From Streptomyces stelliscabiei (GTDB taxonomy: Bacteria > Actinomycetota > Actinomycetes > Streptomycetales > Streptomycetaceae), in the NCBI RefSeq assembly GCF_014873495.1, contig NZ_JADBGF010000001.1:2976001-3040000 (forward strand): a DNA stretch of 64,000 nt, read 5' to 3'. The notes beneath the pieces are model-generated. The model was not told the origin of the DNA. It worked only from the letters and a program-made list of their open reading frames with translations, and did not search any database. Position numbers and translations under genes: made by a program. Of the stretch, positions 17,030 to 27,322 are shown piece by piece (position 1 is the first letter of the stretch; every line of letters begins with the position of its first letter).

Positions 17030-18916
17030 GTGGACGTCGAGCAGGCGGAGGCCGCGCTCGTCGAGCACTATCCGCGTCTGGTCCGGCTGGCCTATCTGAC
17101 GTTGCCGCCGAGCCTGGGCCGCAACCGCCGGGTGCTGACGGCACACGCGCTGGCCCAGCGGGCCCTGCCGAGGAGCCGCCGGTCGACGTCGCTCATCCCG
17201 GCGCAGGCGACGGGCGCCGGCCGGGAGCGCGACCCCGGGTACGCCTTCGTCCGGCTCCAGGTCGTCCGCACCGCCCTGGAGGCGGGCCTCCCCCTGCGGC
17301 GGACGGCGTGGCCGAAGCGGTCCCAACTGCCGCCGTTGCTGCCGCGGGTGTGGGGCCTTCGGCTGTTCCCCCGCTCCGGAGGCGCCGACGAACTGGCCCT
17401 GGACCAGCGGCTGTCGGCGCTCTCCTCGCCGGGGCGCGCCGCCTACGTCCTGCGGGGCCTGGAGCGGCTCCCCGACCCGGTGATCACATCGCTCCTGGAG
17501 GAGGCGGGCGTCGACGCCCCGGCCGCCGCGCTGAAGGAGGCCGACTCGGTGCCGGCGCAGCAGTACGCGCTGCTCTCCTCCCCCGAGTACGACCCCTGTT
17601 CGCTGCACGCCCGCCCCACCGATCTGATGCGCCGCCGCCAGCACACGAGGGCGGCGCTGGCCGCGACGGCCGCCGTGATCGTGAGCGCGGCGCTGCTCGG
17701 ACTGCCCGGTGAGGGCTGGGGACCCGACGGCGCGGCGGCGCCCTCGTACGCGCGGAACCCGGCGGCCCAGGCGGCCCTCGACCCGGGGCAGCTGACGACG
17801 GCGACGGCCACGGCGTGGCGGGCGACGGGGCGCACCGACTTCACCACCTGGCCCGCGCGCGGCGATCTCGTCAAGGACAGGGCCCTGCTGCGGCGCGCCC
17901 TCGCGGTCTGGGCCCGCCCCGGCGAGTCCGTACAGGTCTCGGTCACCCTCGGCACCCAGGCAGGACCCCCGCCCGGCCCGCCGCAGCTGCTGTACGCGGG
18001 CCGGGTCGACAACCTCCGGGTCGTCCTGCTGCACGACGGTCTGCGGATCGCCCGGTACGCCGAGCCGCTCGACGACCCGGGCATGGCCGCCCTCGACCTG
18101 ACCCGGGCCGACGGGGCGACCGGCGCCGGCGCGAGCGCCCTGATCCTCGGCCGGTCCGACGGCAACGTCCGCTATCTGACGGCCCCTTGGGTGCGTGAGG
18201 CGGCCGTACGGGATCTGGCCAGGCCCGGCGCCCGGGTGCGTACGCTCGCGCTGGCGAAGGACGGGACGACGGCGCCGTTCGCCAGTCCGGCGGTGCGGAC
18301 CGGGGAGTGCCGGTCGTGGGACGTGCTGCAGCTCAGCGATGCCACGGGGGGTACGCGGCTGCTGACCGATCTGCTGGAGGTGACGCCGGCGCACCTCACG
18401 ATCGGGCGGCCGTCGGCCGCCTCGACGAGGCGTGACGCGTCCGCCGCTCCGGCGGTCTGGGCGCCGTTCGCCTGCTCCCTGGCCGCCGTGCGGTCGCAGG
18501 GTGTGCGGACCGTGAACGCCTGGCGGTTCGCCCGTCAGCCGCTGCCCGACGGCAGCGGCACGGCCGACTGGGCGTGCACCCGCACCGAGACCTGGCGGGG
18601 CGCGGGAACCCGGGCGATGACCCAGTTCGACACCCCGGCCGGCGCGTACGTCACGGCCGCCGCCGACGAGGTTCCGGCCTGCGGCCCTGCCGACCCGCAC
18701 GTCCTCGCGGCCGGTCCCTGGAAGTCGGCGACCGGCGACTCGTACCTGCTCGCCGCCGGTGCCAGGGACACCGTCTCCGTCGAACTGAGCGGCGGGGTGC
18801 GCGGTTCGGCGCCGGGCAACCTCCTCGCCGTACCGGCCGGGGACGGTGCGCGGGCCGAGTTGAAGGGCACGCTGGCGAACGGCCGGGAGATCAGCGGACT
18901 GCAGCCCGCCCGGTGA
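17030..18916 (+). CDS. Sigma-factor-like cytoplasmic domain fused to a transmembrane helix and extracytoplasmic domain
   Basis: 628 aa from GTG 17030, chosen because AGGAG lies 6 nt upstream; a GTG at 16970 lacks an SD. Residues about 3-48 resemble a degenerate ECF sigma region 2 (ALVEHYPRLVRLAYLTLP), and about 121-160 resemble region 4 (LDQRLSALSSPGRAAYVLRGLERL then a helix-turn-helix-like segment). Key promoter-contact residues are not obvious. One transmembrane helix follows (about 205-226, AALAATAAVIVSAALLGLPG), then about 400 extracytoplasmic residues with four or more cysteines. I do not recognise the outer domain. It could be a membrane-tethered sensor or regulator; the function is unknown. 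Confidence 0.75.
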   Translation: MDVEQAEAALVEHYPRLVRLAYLTLPPSLGRNRRVLTAHALAQRALPRSRRSTSLIPAQATGAGRERDPGYAFVRLQVVRTALEAGLPLRRTAWPKRSQLPPLLPRVWGLRLFPRSGGADELALDQRLSALSSPGRAAYVLRGLERLPDPVITSLLEEAGVDAPAAALKEADSVPAQQYALLSSPEYDPCSLHARPTDLMRRRQHTRAALAATAAVIVSAALLGLPGEGWGPDGAAAPSYARNPAAQAALDPGQLTTATATAWRATGRTDFTTWPARGDLVKDRALLRRALAVWARPGESVQVSVTLGTQAGPPPGPPQLLYAGRVDNLRVVLLHDGLRIARYAEPLDDPGMAALDLTRADGATGAGASALILGRSDGNVRYLTAPWVREAAVRDLARPGARVRTLALAKDGTTAPFASPAVRTGECRSWDVLQLSDATGGTRLLTDLLEVTPAHLTIGRPSAASTRRDASAAPAVWAPFACSLAAVRSQGVRTVNAWRFARQPLPDGSGTADWACTRTETWRGAGTRAMTQFDTPAGAYVTAAADEVPACGPADPHVLAAGPWKSATGDSYLLAAGARDTVSVELSGGVRGSAPGNLLAVPAGDGARAELKGTLANGREISGLQPAR

Positions 18917-18987
18917 GCGCCCGCGCGTCGAACGCTCTGACAGGATCCCGCCCATGGCGGGCTGGAATCAATCGGTAGAGTGTTCGT

Positions 18988-19680
18988 ATGCGAACCGGTG
19001 CGCGCCGCAGGATGGGTGTGGAGGAGCGGCGGCAGCAGTTGATCGGGGTGGCCCTCGAACTGTTCAGCCGGCGCTCGCCCGACGAGGTCTCCCTCGACGA
19101 GATAGCGTCGGCCGCGGGTATCTCACGCCCGCTCGTCTACCACTACTTCCCGGGCAAACTCAGCCTGTACGAGGCCGCGTTGACGCGTGCGTCCGACGAT
19201 CTCGCACACCGTTTCGTGGAACCCCGGGAGGGTCCGCTCGGCGCCCGGCTGCTCCGTGTCACCCACCGGTTCTTCGACTTCGTCGACGAGCACGGACCCG
19301 GTTTCTCGGCTCTGATGCGCGGCGGTCCGGGCGTCGGCTCGTCCCGCACGAACGCCCTCGTCGACGGTGTGCGCCAGGCCGCCTATGTCCAGATTCTTTC
19401 GCACCTCGACGTCGACACCGCACCCGCGCGGCTCGAACTGGTCATCCGCTCCTGGATCTCCCTCGCCGAGTCCACGGCCCTCCTCTGGCTGGACGGGCGC
19501 CGCATCCCCCGGCAGGAGCTGGAGGTCCAGCTCGTCCACGACTTCGCGGCCCTGGCGGCGGTGAGCGCGGCCCAGGACGAGGAGATGGCGGCCCTGCTCC
19601 GCGGGATACTCGCCGACGAGCCGCGGGACGGCCCGTTCAGCGATCTGGCGGGGCGCCTCGTGGCTCTGGGACGCCCCTAG
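18988..19680 (+). CDS. TetR-family transcriptional regulator
   Basis: 230 aa. N-terminal TetR DNA-binding domain: RRQQLIGVALELFSRRSPDEVSLDEIASAAGISRPLVYHYFPGKLSLYEAAL (residues about 12-62, given in the usual order helix 1 to helix 4). The all-helical C-terminal ligand domain has no recognisable specificity. The start lies within a TTCG-TATG-CGAA dyad, hinting at a leaderless transcript and autoregulation. It converges on the isomerase-like gene, and no target gene is obvious nearby. Confidence 0.92.
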   Translation: MRTGARRRMGVEERRQQLIGVALELFSRRSPDEVSLDEIASAAGISRPLVYHYFPGKLSLYEAALTRASDDLAHRFVEPREGPLGARLLRVTHRFFDFVDEHGPGFSALMRGGPGVGSSRTNALVDGVRQAAYVQILSHLDVDTAPARLELVIRSWISLAESTALLWLDGRRIPRQELEVQLVHDFAALAAVSAAQDEEMAALLRGILADEPRDGPFSDLAGRLVALGRP

Positions 19681-19726
19681 ACCCGTGCGGACGGGTCCTG
19701 GCCCGCCGCCTCCGGGGAGACCGGAT

Positions 19727-20077
19727 CTAGAACTTCCGGTACGAGGGGTCGAGGTCCCGGACCTCCGCCGACGCGTGCAGCGCCAGCCCCTCCCCCACCT
19801 GCACGAACTTCCGCAGCAGCGCCAGCACGTTCTCGGTCAGCGTCACCTTCGTGGCGTCGGTCCGTCCCGCGAGCAGGCCGAGCGTGACATGCACGATCGC
19901 GTGCCCGTCGGTGTCGGGGCCGACGACCGTGTCCTCGGTCGCCCGGAACTGCGTCTTGCACGCCTCCGGCTTCGCGGCGGCGGTGCGCACGACCTCCTCG
20001 TGCAGGGCCCTGGCGAACGCGGGCCGGTCGAAGCCCTCGGAGAGAACGGCGGAGTAGTCAACAGTGATCTGCGGCAT
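19727..20077 (-). CDS. 5-carboxymethyl-2-hydroxymuconate delta-isomerase-like (HpaF/CHMI, tautomerase superfamily) protein
   Basis: 116 aa. Starts MPQITVDYSA, so the N-terminal proline after Met is the general base used in the tautomerase/MIF superfamily; length and the end RDLDPSYRKF fit CHMI. CHMI acts in homoprotocatechuate breakdown, but no other hpa genes are here, so the true substrate is open. It starts 5 nt after the stop of the PP2C gene upstream, so the two are in one transcript. Confidence 0.85.
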   Translation of the reverse strand: MPQITVDYSAVLSEGFDRPAFARALHEEVVRTAAAKPEACKTQFRATEDTVVGPDTDGHAIVHVTLGLLAGRTDATKVTLTENVLALLRKFVQVGEGLALHASAEVRDLDPSYRKF

Positions 20078-20082
20078 GAGGG

Positions 20083-21699
20083 TCACCCTAACCGCAGCCG
20101 CAACGCCAGCAGGGCGATGTCGTCCTCCCGGTCCCGCCCGAAACAGTGCAGCAACGTGTCGCACAGCGCCACCGTCCCGTCCGGGGCGTCGGCCGCGGCG
20201 GCCCGCAACTGCTCCAGGGAGAGCGAGAGATCGATGCCCCGGGTCTCGACGAGCCCGTCGGTGACCATGAGCAGCCGATCGGACGGCCACAGCGTCGTCT
20301 CCGTGGGCGGGGGCCGGTCGAGTCCGAGCCCGAGGAGCGGCCCGGCGGCCTTCACGTACGCGGCCTCTCCGGAGTCGCGGACGATCAGCGGCGGGATGTG
20401 ACCCGCGTTGGCGACCCGCACGCGCCCGGTGTCCGGCTCGACGAGGGCGAGACAGACCGTGGCGGTGACGTCGGGGTGGTAGTGCTGGAGCATCCGGTCC
20501 AGCCGCCGGGCGAGTGCCGCGGGGTCGGACTCCTCCACGCAGTAGGCGCGCAGGGCGTGCCGGATCTCGACCATCACGGTGGCCGCGTCCAGGGAGTGCC
20601 CGACGACGTCGCCGACGGCGGTGAGGACCCCGCCGGAGGTGGACAGGGCCGCGTAGAAGTCGCCGCCGATCTCGGTCTCGTGGGACGCGGGCACGTACCG
20701 CACGACCACGTCGAGGCCGGGGAACTCGGGTAGCCGCTTGGGCAGGAAGCTGTGCTGGAGGGTGAGCGCGACATGGCGCTCGACCTGGTACATGAGCAGG
20801 GGCTGGGCGGCCAGGGCGGTGGCCTGGGCGAGGCGGCCGACCAGGCCGGTGGTGCCGGCGGCGGTCCCGGGGGTGCCGCGCACGGGGGTGGCGACGCAGA
20901 CGGGCGTGCCGCTCTCGGTGCGGGCCAGGACCAGTCGGGCGTCCTCGGTGACGCCGGGCCGGAAGAAGCCGGCCGGCCACAGGGGTGCGGGGACCACGGT
21001 GTCGGCGGTCCCCGGGGCGCCGTCGGTGACACGGCGGATGAGCCGGGCCACGGCCTCGTGCGCGCCGCCGTCGGGGAGGGTGGTGCGGGCCCTGGCCCGG
21101 GAGGTGCCGCTGTAGAGGTGGCCGTCCTCGCCCAGCACGAACACGGCGGCGGGCAGCCGGGTGAGCCGGGCGGCGCCCTCGGCGGCGGCCGCGGCGAGTT
21201 CTTCGAGGGTGCGGGCGGCCTGGACGTCGACGATGGTCTCGGACAGCAGGGTGAGCCGGCGGACGAGGGCCTCGGCGTCGTTGCGCATCCGGGCGCCGCG
21301 CACGGCCGCGCGGACGACCGCCTGGATCTCCTCCGGCTCGGCGGGGACCGTCAGATAGGCCTCGCCGCCCGCGTCCAGGCCCCGGCAGCGGTCGCCGGGG
21401 GCGACGGACGCGGCGGAGAAGTGGACGACGGGCAGGGCGGCCGTCGGGGGTTGTGCCTTGAGCCGGCGGCAGAGTTCGAAGCCGCTCATGTCGGGGAGGC
21501 CGACGTCGACGAGGGCCACGTCGGGCAGGGCGCCCGAGCGCAGCCGCAGGTCGAGTTCGGCGAGCGCCTCACCGGCGGTGGCGACGGGGACCACACGGTG
21601 CCCGGCCCGGCGCAGGACCGCGCCCATCGCGTACCGGCCGGCGGGCGCGTCGTCGACCACCAGCACCGTGCTGTGTGCTCCGTCGGCCATCGGGCTCAT
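20083..21699 (-). CDS. Response-regulator-type PP2C/SpoIIE-like serine phosphatase
   Basis: 538 aa. Residues about 12-125 form a receiver domain (VLVVDDAPAGRYAMGAVLRR, phospho-Asp in ALVDVGLPDMSGFELC). The conserved Lys that normally follows in 'LTKP' is Val here (YLTVPAEP), so signalling may be altered. A middle region (about 145-290) is GAF-like. The C-terminal PP2C-type phosphatase (about 310-537) has the metal-binding residues in ETEIGGDFYAAL, VGDVVGHSLDAA, NAGHIPPL and TDGLVETRG and ends with REDDIALLALRL. Such RsbU/SpoIIE-like enzymes dephosphorylate anti-sigma-factor antagonists. No partner is adjacent. Operon with the CHMI-like gene. Confidence 0.9.
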   Translation of the reverse strand: MSPMADGAHSTVLVVDDAPAGRYAMGAVLRRAGHRVVPVATAGEALAELDLRLRSGALPDVALVDVGLPDMSGFELCRRLKAQPPTAALPVVHFSAASVAPGDRCRGLDAGGEAYLTVPAEPEEIQAVVRAAVRGARMRNDAEALVRRLTLLSETIVDVQAARTLEELAAAAAEGAARLTRLPAAVFVLGEDGHLYSGTSRARARTTLPDGGAHEAVARLIRRVTDGAPGTADTVVPAPLWPAGFFRPGVTEDARLVLARTESGTPVCVATPVRGTPGTAAGTTGLVGRLAQATALAAQPLLMYQVERHVALTLQHSFLPKRLPEFPGLDVVVRYVPASHETEIGGDFYAALSTSGGVLTAVGDVVGHSLDAATVMVEIRHALRAYCVEESDPAALARRLDRMLQHYHPDVTATVCLALVEPDTGRVRVANAGHIPPLIVRDSGEAAYVKAAGPLLGLGLDRPPPTETTLWPSDRLLMVTDGLVETRGIDLSLSLEQLRAAAADAPDGTVALCDTLLHCFGRDREDDIALLALRLRLG

Positions 21700-21773
21700 G
21701 AGGCTCTCGTCGTCGCTGAAGCTCGGGTGGTGCGGGCGGTCCTCTCACCGCCCGCACCGTCCACGCTAGCGTT

Positions 21774-24700
21774 CTAGCGGACGGATCGTGCGAATACGGC
21801 CACGGTCCGCCCCGGAACGACGAACGTTCCCGATTCGGCTTCGTACGACGAGGTCCGGACGGTAGAGTCCGCGCCCGCCGCCTGGACGCGGTGCAGGGCG
21901 TAGTCCGTTCCGGCCAGGCCGTCCACGGTCTGCTTGCGCACCTCGGGGGTGGCGTTGAAGACGACGACGAGGTCGCCGAGTTCCATGGTGATCACGCCCG
22001 GGGTCTCGTCCTTCCCCGACAGCGGGAAGGACAGTTCCGACTGGACCTGCCCGGTCGTGCCGAGGGAGAACACGTCCTCCGTGGTGCGGATCCGCAGCAG
22101 GTCCCGGTAGGCCGCCGAGGCCCCCTCGATCTGCTCGCAGCCGACCTCGACGGCGGTCAACAGGGGTTTGGCGTAGGACCACTTGGACCGGTTGTCGGCG
22201 GCGAGCGGCAGTCCGCGCCCGAAGCCGTTGCCGTCCCGGCAGTCCCAGTGGATCGCGTTGAACCAGTCGCCGCTGTCGTAGGAGTTGCGGTCGAGGGACT
22301 TGGACCGCAGCAGGTCGGTGCCGGCCTGGGAGAGCGCCGGGCCCTGGGAGAGGGCGGCGGTCGCCAGGGCGAGGACCTGCATCCGGGCGCGGTCCGCCGG
22401 ACTCGTCGACTTCGGCAGTTTGAAGGCCAGGGCGTCGAACAGGGACTCGTTGTCGTGGGCGTCGACATAGGCGAGGGCGTCGCCGGGGGCGTCCGCGTAG
22501 CCGGCGGGGGCCCCGTTGTAGTCGACCTCGGAGCCCTTGACCTCCTTGCCGCCGGTGTCGGTGAACCGGTAGTTCGCCAGGTTGCCGCTCAACCCGACCT
22601 TGATGAGGTCCTGGTAGTGCAGCAGCCGCGCCTTCTGCTCGGCCGGAGTGCCGTTGGCGTCCGAGGAGTTGGGCTCGGTCCACAGGCCGGAGGCGAAGCC
22701 CTGGACGCCGGGGTCCTCGTCGAAGGGGCCGCCGCCGCGCACGGCGTCACGGGCCCGGTCGGAGAAGGTCGCGACGCCCGTCCCGGCCATGTTCTTCTGC
22801 GTGGCCTGGACGAAGCGCGCGTCGTCGGCGACCTCGCCGAAGTTCCAGCCCTCCCCGTAGAGGATGATCTTCCTCCCGTCGACGCCGTCCTTCGTGAGGG
22901 TCAGCGCGTCGAGGGCCTTGCGGACGGCCAGGATGTTGGCCTTCGGGTGGTGGCCCATGAGGTCGAAGCGGAACCCGTCGACCTTGTACTCCCTGGCCCA
23001 GGTGACGATCGAGTCGACGACGAGCTTGCCCATCATGGTGTTCTCGGGGGCGGTGTTGGCGCAGCAGGTGGAGGTGGCGACCGAACCGTCGGCGAGGAGG
23101 CGGTGGTAGTAGCCGGGGACGACCTTGTCGAGGACGCTTTTGTCGGCCTGGCCGCTCGCCGGGGTGTGGTTGTAGACCACGTCCAGCACGACCCCGAGGC
23201 CGTCGGCGTTGAGCGCCTTCACCATCTTCCGGAACTCGACCGTGCGCCGGGTGCCGTCCGGGTCGGTCGCGTACGAGCCCTCGGGGACCGTGTAGTGGTA
23301 GGGGTCGTAGCCCCAGTTGAAGGCGTCCTTCGCGGCGGCCTTCGCCACGCACTCCTGCTGCTGGTCGGAGTCGGGGGCGTAGGAGCCGAGGTCGCAGTCG
23401 ACGGTCGCCTGGTCGGCCTTCCTCTCGGGGATGGTGGCGATGTCGGCGACGGGGAGGAGGTGCACGTACGAGGTGCCCGCCGCCGCCAGCTTCCGCAGGT
23501 GCTTCGCACCGTCGCCGCCCTTGTCGGTGAAGGCGAGGTAGGTGCCCCGGTCCTTCGCGGGCACGGCCTTGTCGTCGACGGAGAAGTCCCGGACGTGCAG
23601 CTCCTGGATCCGCGCGTCCTTCAGCGGTACGGCCTTCGGCTTGGTGTACGACGACCAGCCGCCCGGCGCCAGGGACCTGTCCCCCAGGTCGACGACGAGG
23701 CTGCGTGCGGAGTCGGCGGTCAGGGCGACGGAGTACGGGTCGGTGACCTTGTTGGTGACCATCTCGCGGACGCTGGGCGCCCACACCGTCACGACGTACC
23801 GGTAGGGCTTGTTCTTCCAGGACTTCGCGCCGGTGACGGACCAGACGCCGGTGGTGTCGTCGCGCTTCATGGGGAGGGTCCTGCCGTCGAGGTCGAGCTT
23901 CACCGACTGTGCCGTGGGCGCCCAGACGGCGAGCTTCGGGCGGTCCTTGGCGAACGTCGGCCCGAGGTCGACGTCCGCCGCCTTCCCGCCGTAGAGATCG
24001 TCGAGCACGCCGGCGAGCTGGACCCCGGTCGCCGCGAGCACAGCGCCGTTCGCCGCGCGCTGGGAGGCGACGAGCTGACCGCGCAGGGCCTCACGGACCC
24101 GGTCGCGGTCGCGCGGGTCGACGGTCCAGGCGGTGTACGCCTTCAGGTGCGGGAACCTCGCCTTCTGGCCGTCGGTGAGGGCCGACTTGGTCAGGCGGAG
24201 CCAGCGCTCGTCGGTGCTGGTGAGAGCGCCGTCCTTCGCCGTGATGGAGCCGGTGCGGGAGTACAGCAGCTGGGTGGAGGCGGCGGTGTCGTTCCCGTTC
24301 CAGGCGACGGTGTTCCGGTCGATCCAGATCGCCTTGGAGCTGGTCAGGTCGAGGGCGGCGGCGCTGCCCGCGGGCTGCGGGAGAAGGTACTTCTCCTGCC
24401 CGTTCAGCAGCCACGCCTCATGGCCGGTGGTCTTGAGGTCCAGCGCCTGGTCGGTGGGGAGGTCCTTCTCGTCGCCCTTGTGGATGATGTAGCTGAGGCT
24501 GGTCGCGCCCTCGGTGAGCGGTACCTCGTAGACGGCGCCGTAGGTGTCGGTCCGTACCGGCTCCAGGGGCTTCGACCAGTCGGTGGGGTGCGCGGCGCCG
24601 GCCCAGACGTGCAGGCCCCAGCCGTCGTACTTCCCGTCGGCGCGGTGGTGGTGGAGGACGGCCTTGGAGGTGTCCGGGGCCGGCAGGTCGGGCCGCTGCG

Positions 24701-27209
24701 TCGAGGCGGCCTCCTTGCCCTGCTCGACCCAGATCTCGCCCGTCCTCGTGACGTCGATCGAGCGGTCGGCGGCGACGTCCTTGTTCCCGTCCTTGTCGAT
24801 GACGAGGTAACTGACGTTCGTGGCGCCGGGCTTGAGCTTGACGTAGGCGAAGGCGCCGTACGCGTCGCGTCCGACGAAGTCGTGGCCGTCCGGCCAGGTC
24901 GTCGCCTCGCCGTCGGCGAGGTCGCCCCAGGCGTAGAGCCGCCAGTCGGTGTAGTCGCCGTCGGCGCGTCTGTAGTGGACGATCGCGTGGTCGCGCGAGG
25001 TGGCGGTGGGGGTCTCGGGGGTGGGCGGGGCGCCGGTGGTGGAGGTCGCGCCGGCACTCGCCGTACGTCCGGTTCGGTCGATCACCACCGCTTTGTACCG
25101 CAGGGCCGTCCCGGCCGGAACCTTGTCCCCGAGGGTCTGGGTGACCTTGTACGGGGCGTGGTCGGCGGAGCCCAGCGTCCGCCACGCGCCGTTGCCGACC
25201 TGTGCGGCGAAGACGACACGGTTGAGCTGTCCCCCGTCGACATCGGCACCGATCTCGACCGTGCCGGTGGCACCGGCGGCCGGCGCCTTGAGGGTGAGGG
25301 ACGGCTCGGTGGCGGGCTTCGGAAGGGGGCCGGCGGCCTTGAGGACGATCGCGGACCCGGCCGGGACGGTGACGGCGACCTCGCGGTCGGCGTCGCTCGT
25401 GACCGTGGCGCCGGTGCCGTAGAGGCCCCGGAAGGCCATGCGGGGCGAACCGGTGGCGAAGGTGGCCTTCTCGGCGTCGTCGGCGTTGTTGAACGCGACG
25501 AGGTACTCGGTGCCGGTCCTGGCGTCCGTCCGCGAGAAGGCGTAGACGCCCGCGCCGTCGGCCGCGTAACGCTCGGTCTGGACGCCGTCGGCGAGGGCCG
25601 GGTGGGCCTTGCGGAGCTTGGCGAGAGCACTGATCTGCCGGTAGAGCGGTGCTCCGGTGTCGTACGCGTCCGTGGCGTGGGTGCGGTCCGTGCCGAGCTG
25701 GTCGTCGTCCAGGTAGTCGGCGGTCCTCGAGGCGAACATGGTCTGGCGGGCGTCCTTGTCACCGCCCGCGCCGGTGAAGCCCTGTTCGTCGCCGTAGTAG
25801 ACGACCGGGTTGCCCCGGCCGAGGAACATCAGCTCGTTGGCGAGCCTGTCCTTGGCGAGCAGTTCGGCGTCGGAGGCCTTGGGGTCGTCCTGCTTCAGGA
25901 AGGTCCCGATGCGCCCCATGTCGTGGTTGCCGAGGAAGGTGACCTGCTCGTACGCGTTGGCCTTGTCGGTCGTGTACTTGTAGTCGTCCCCGAACACCGC
26001 GGCGAGCTTCTCGGCGCTGCCGCCCTGGGAGGCGTACGAGCGCGCCGCGTCCTGGAAGGGGAAGTCGAGGGTGGAGTCCAGACGCCCCTGGGTGACGTAC
26101 GGGGAGGTCACGGACGTGTCGGCGGAGTAGACCTCGCCGAACATGAAGAAGTCCTCGCGGCCCTTCCTCGCCGCGTACGCGTCGAGCGCGGTGGCCCACT
26201 GCGTCCAGAACCCCATGTCGACGTGTTTCACGGTGTCGATCCGGAAGCCGTCGATCCGGAAGTCCCGCACCCACTTCTCGTAGATCTTCTCCATGCCGGA
26301 GACGACCTCGGGGCGCTCGGTCCACAGGTCGTCCAGCCCGACGAAGTCGCCGTGGGTGGCGGACTCGCCGGCCCAGGTGGAGTCGCCCCGGTTGTGGTAC
26401 ATCGTCGGGTCGTTGAGCCAGGAGGGGACCTTGGTGTTCTTCTTCGCGGCGGGGACCACGGGGGTGCGGGGGAAGGAGTCCCGGTCGACGGACGGGAAGC
26501 CGGTGCCCCCGGCCGCGTGGTCGGCGTCGCCTGCGTCGTCGAAGGGCTCGCCGTCCTTGGTCAGATAGGGGAACGCGCCCTTGGAGAGGTAGTCGTAGGA
26601 CTTCTCCTCGTTGTCGACGACATCGGCGGTGTGGTTGGTGATGACGTCGAAGAAGACCTTCATGCCCTTGGCGTGGGCCTTGGAGATCAGGTTCTCCAGG
26701 TCCTCGTCGGTGCCGAAGTGTGGGTCGACCTTGGTGAAGTCGGTGATCCAGTAGCCGTGGTAGCCGGCGGAGGCGTTCTCGCCGGTGCCCTGCACGGGCT
26801 GGTTCTTGAAGATGGGGGCCAGCCAGATGGAGGTGGTGCCCAGGCCCTTGATGTAGTCGAGCCGCCGGGTGATGCCCTTGAGGTCGCCGCCCTGGTAGAA
26901 GCCCTTGTCGGTGGGGTCGTAACCGGTGGCCAGGCGCGAGCCGGTCAGACCGCCCTTGTCGTTCGCCCGGTCACCGTTGGCGAAACGGTCCGGCAGGACG
27001 AAGTAGAACTGCTCGCGGGTGAGTTCGTGACGGGCGGCGGTCTTCGCCAGCCGCGCGTCCGACGGAGGCGCGGGCGCGGGCGCGGCCCCGGCCGCGAGGG
27101 GCTGGACGAGCGCCGCGGTCAGCGCGGTCACGGTGACCGCGCCGACCGCCGCGGCCCGTCCGGTGTGGGTGGTTCGGCGCCTGGACGGCGCCGGCCATCT
27201 CGGTATCAC
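21774..27209 (-). CDS. Giant secreted bifunctional alpha-amylase / pullulanase
   Basis: 1811 aa, GTG start with AAGGAG 9 nt upstream. Signal peptide (about 1-45). Residues about 65-620 are a complete GH13 alpha-amylase: nucleophile Asp in [12 protein letters not shown], acid Glu in MFGEVY, and FLGNHD. Then pullulanase-associated beta modules including two repeated CBM41-like domains ([18 protein letters not shown] and [18 protein letters not shown]). The second GH13 catalytic domain of pullulanase type (about 1090-1680) has [22 protein letters not shown] and [14 protein letters not shown], followed by a C-terminal beta domain. It cuts alpha-1,4 and alpha-1,6 bonds of starch or glycogen. CTTGCTGAAA in its promoter suggests MalR control. 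Confidence 0.95.
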   Translation of the reverse strand: MIPRWPAPSRRRTTHTGRAAAVGAVTVTALTAALVQPLAAGAAPAPAPPSDARLAKTAARHELTREQFYFVLPDRFANGDRANDKGGLTGSRLATGYDPTDKGFYQGGDLKGITRRLDYIKGLGTTSIWLAPIFKNQPVQGTGENASAGYHGYWITDFTKVDPHFGTDEDLENLISKAHAKGMKVFFDVITNHTADVVDNEEKSYDYLSKGAFPYLTKDGEPFDDAGDADHAAGGTGFPSVDRDSFPRTPVVPAAKKNTKVPSWLNDPTMYHNRGDSTWAGESATHGDFVGLDDLWTERPEVVSGMEKIYEKWVRDFRIDGFRIDTVKHVDMGFWTQWATALDAYAARKGREDFFMFGEVYSADTSVTSPYVTQGRLDSTLDFPFQDAARSYASQGGSAEKLAAVFGDDYKYTTDKANAYEQVTFLGNHDMGRIGTFLKQDDPKASDAELLAKDRLANELMFLGRGNPVVYYGDEQGFTGAGGDKDARQTMFASRTADYLDDDQLGTDRTHATDAYDTGAPLYRQISALAKLRKAHPALADGVQTERYAADGAGVYAFSRTDARTGTEYLVAFNNADDAEKATFATGSPRMAFRGLYGTGATVTSDADREVAVTVPAGSAIVLKAAGPLPKPATEPSLTLKAPAAGATGTVEIGADVDGGQLNRVVFAAQVGNGAWRTLGSADHAPYKVTQTLGDKVPAGTALRYKAVVIDRTGRTASAGATSTTGAPPTPETPTATSRDHAIVHYRRADGDYTDWRLYAWGDLADGEATTWPDGHDFVGRDAYGAFAYVKLKPGATNVSYLVIDKDGNKDVAADRSIDVTRTGEIWVEQGKEAASTQRPDLPAPDTSKAVLHHHRADGKYDGWGLHVWAGAAHPTDWSKPLEPVRTDTYGAVYEVPLTEGATSLSYIIHKGDEKDLPTDQALDLKTTGHEAWLLNGQEKYLLPQPAGSAAALDLTSSKAIWIDRNTVAWNGNDTAASTQLLYSRTGSITAKDGALTSTDERWLRLTKSALTDGQKARFPHLKAYTAWTVDPRDRDRVREALRGQLVASQRAANGAVLAATGVQLAGVLDDLYGGKAADVDLGPTFAKDRPKLAVWAPTAQSVKLDLDGRTLPMKRDDTTGVWSVTGAKSWKNKPYRYVVTVWAPSVREMVTNKVTDPYSVALTADSARSLVVDLGDRSLAPGGWSSYTKPKAVPLKDARIQELHVRDFSVDDKAVPAKDRGTYLAFTDKGGDGAKHLRKLAAAGTSYVHLLPVADIATIPERKADQATVDCDLGSYAPDSDQQQECVAKAAAKDAFNWGYDPYHYTVPEGSYATDPDGTRRTVEFRKMVKALNADGLGVVLDVVYNHTPASGQADKSVLDKVVPGYYHRLLADGSVATSTCCANTAPENTMMGKLVVDSIVTWAREYKVDGFRFDLMGHHPKANILAVRKALDALTLTKDGVDGRKIILYGEGWNFGEVADDARFVQATQKNMAGTGVATFSDRARDAVRGGGPFDEDPGVQGFASGLWTEPNSSDANGTPAEQKARLLHYQDLIKVGLSGNLANYRFTDTGGKEVKGSEVDYNGAPAGYADAPGDALAYVDAHDNESLFDALAFKLPKSTSPADRARMQVLALATAALSQGPALSQAGTDLLRSKSLDRNSYDSGDWFNAIHWDCRDGNGFGRGLPLAADNRSKWSYAKPLLTAVEVGCEQIEGASAAYRDLLRIRTTEDVFSLGTTGQVQSELSFPLSGKDETPGVITMELGDLVVVFNATPEVRKQTVDGLAGTDYALHRVQAAGADSTVRTSSYEAESGTFVVPGRTVAVFARSVR

Positions 27210-27277
27210 GGATGGACTCCTTGCGATGACGGCTCTGGTGGGTCCGACCCCGCGCGACCGTATCGCCGCCGAAAGCG

Positions 27278-27297
27278 TTTCAGCAAGAGGCTTGAAA
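27278..27297 (-). promoter_or_regulatory. Putative MalR operator upstream of the amylase-pullulanase gene
   Basis: On the minus strand CTTTCAAG is followed by CTTGCTGAAA. The CTTGCTG(C/A)AA word recurs upstream of the alpha-amylase and malE. It lies about 70-90 bp before the start codon. Confidence 0.55.
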
Positions 27298-27322
27298 GTA
27301 ACGGTAAGGCCTTACAAGCCGG

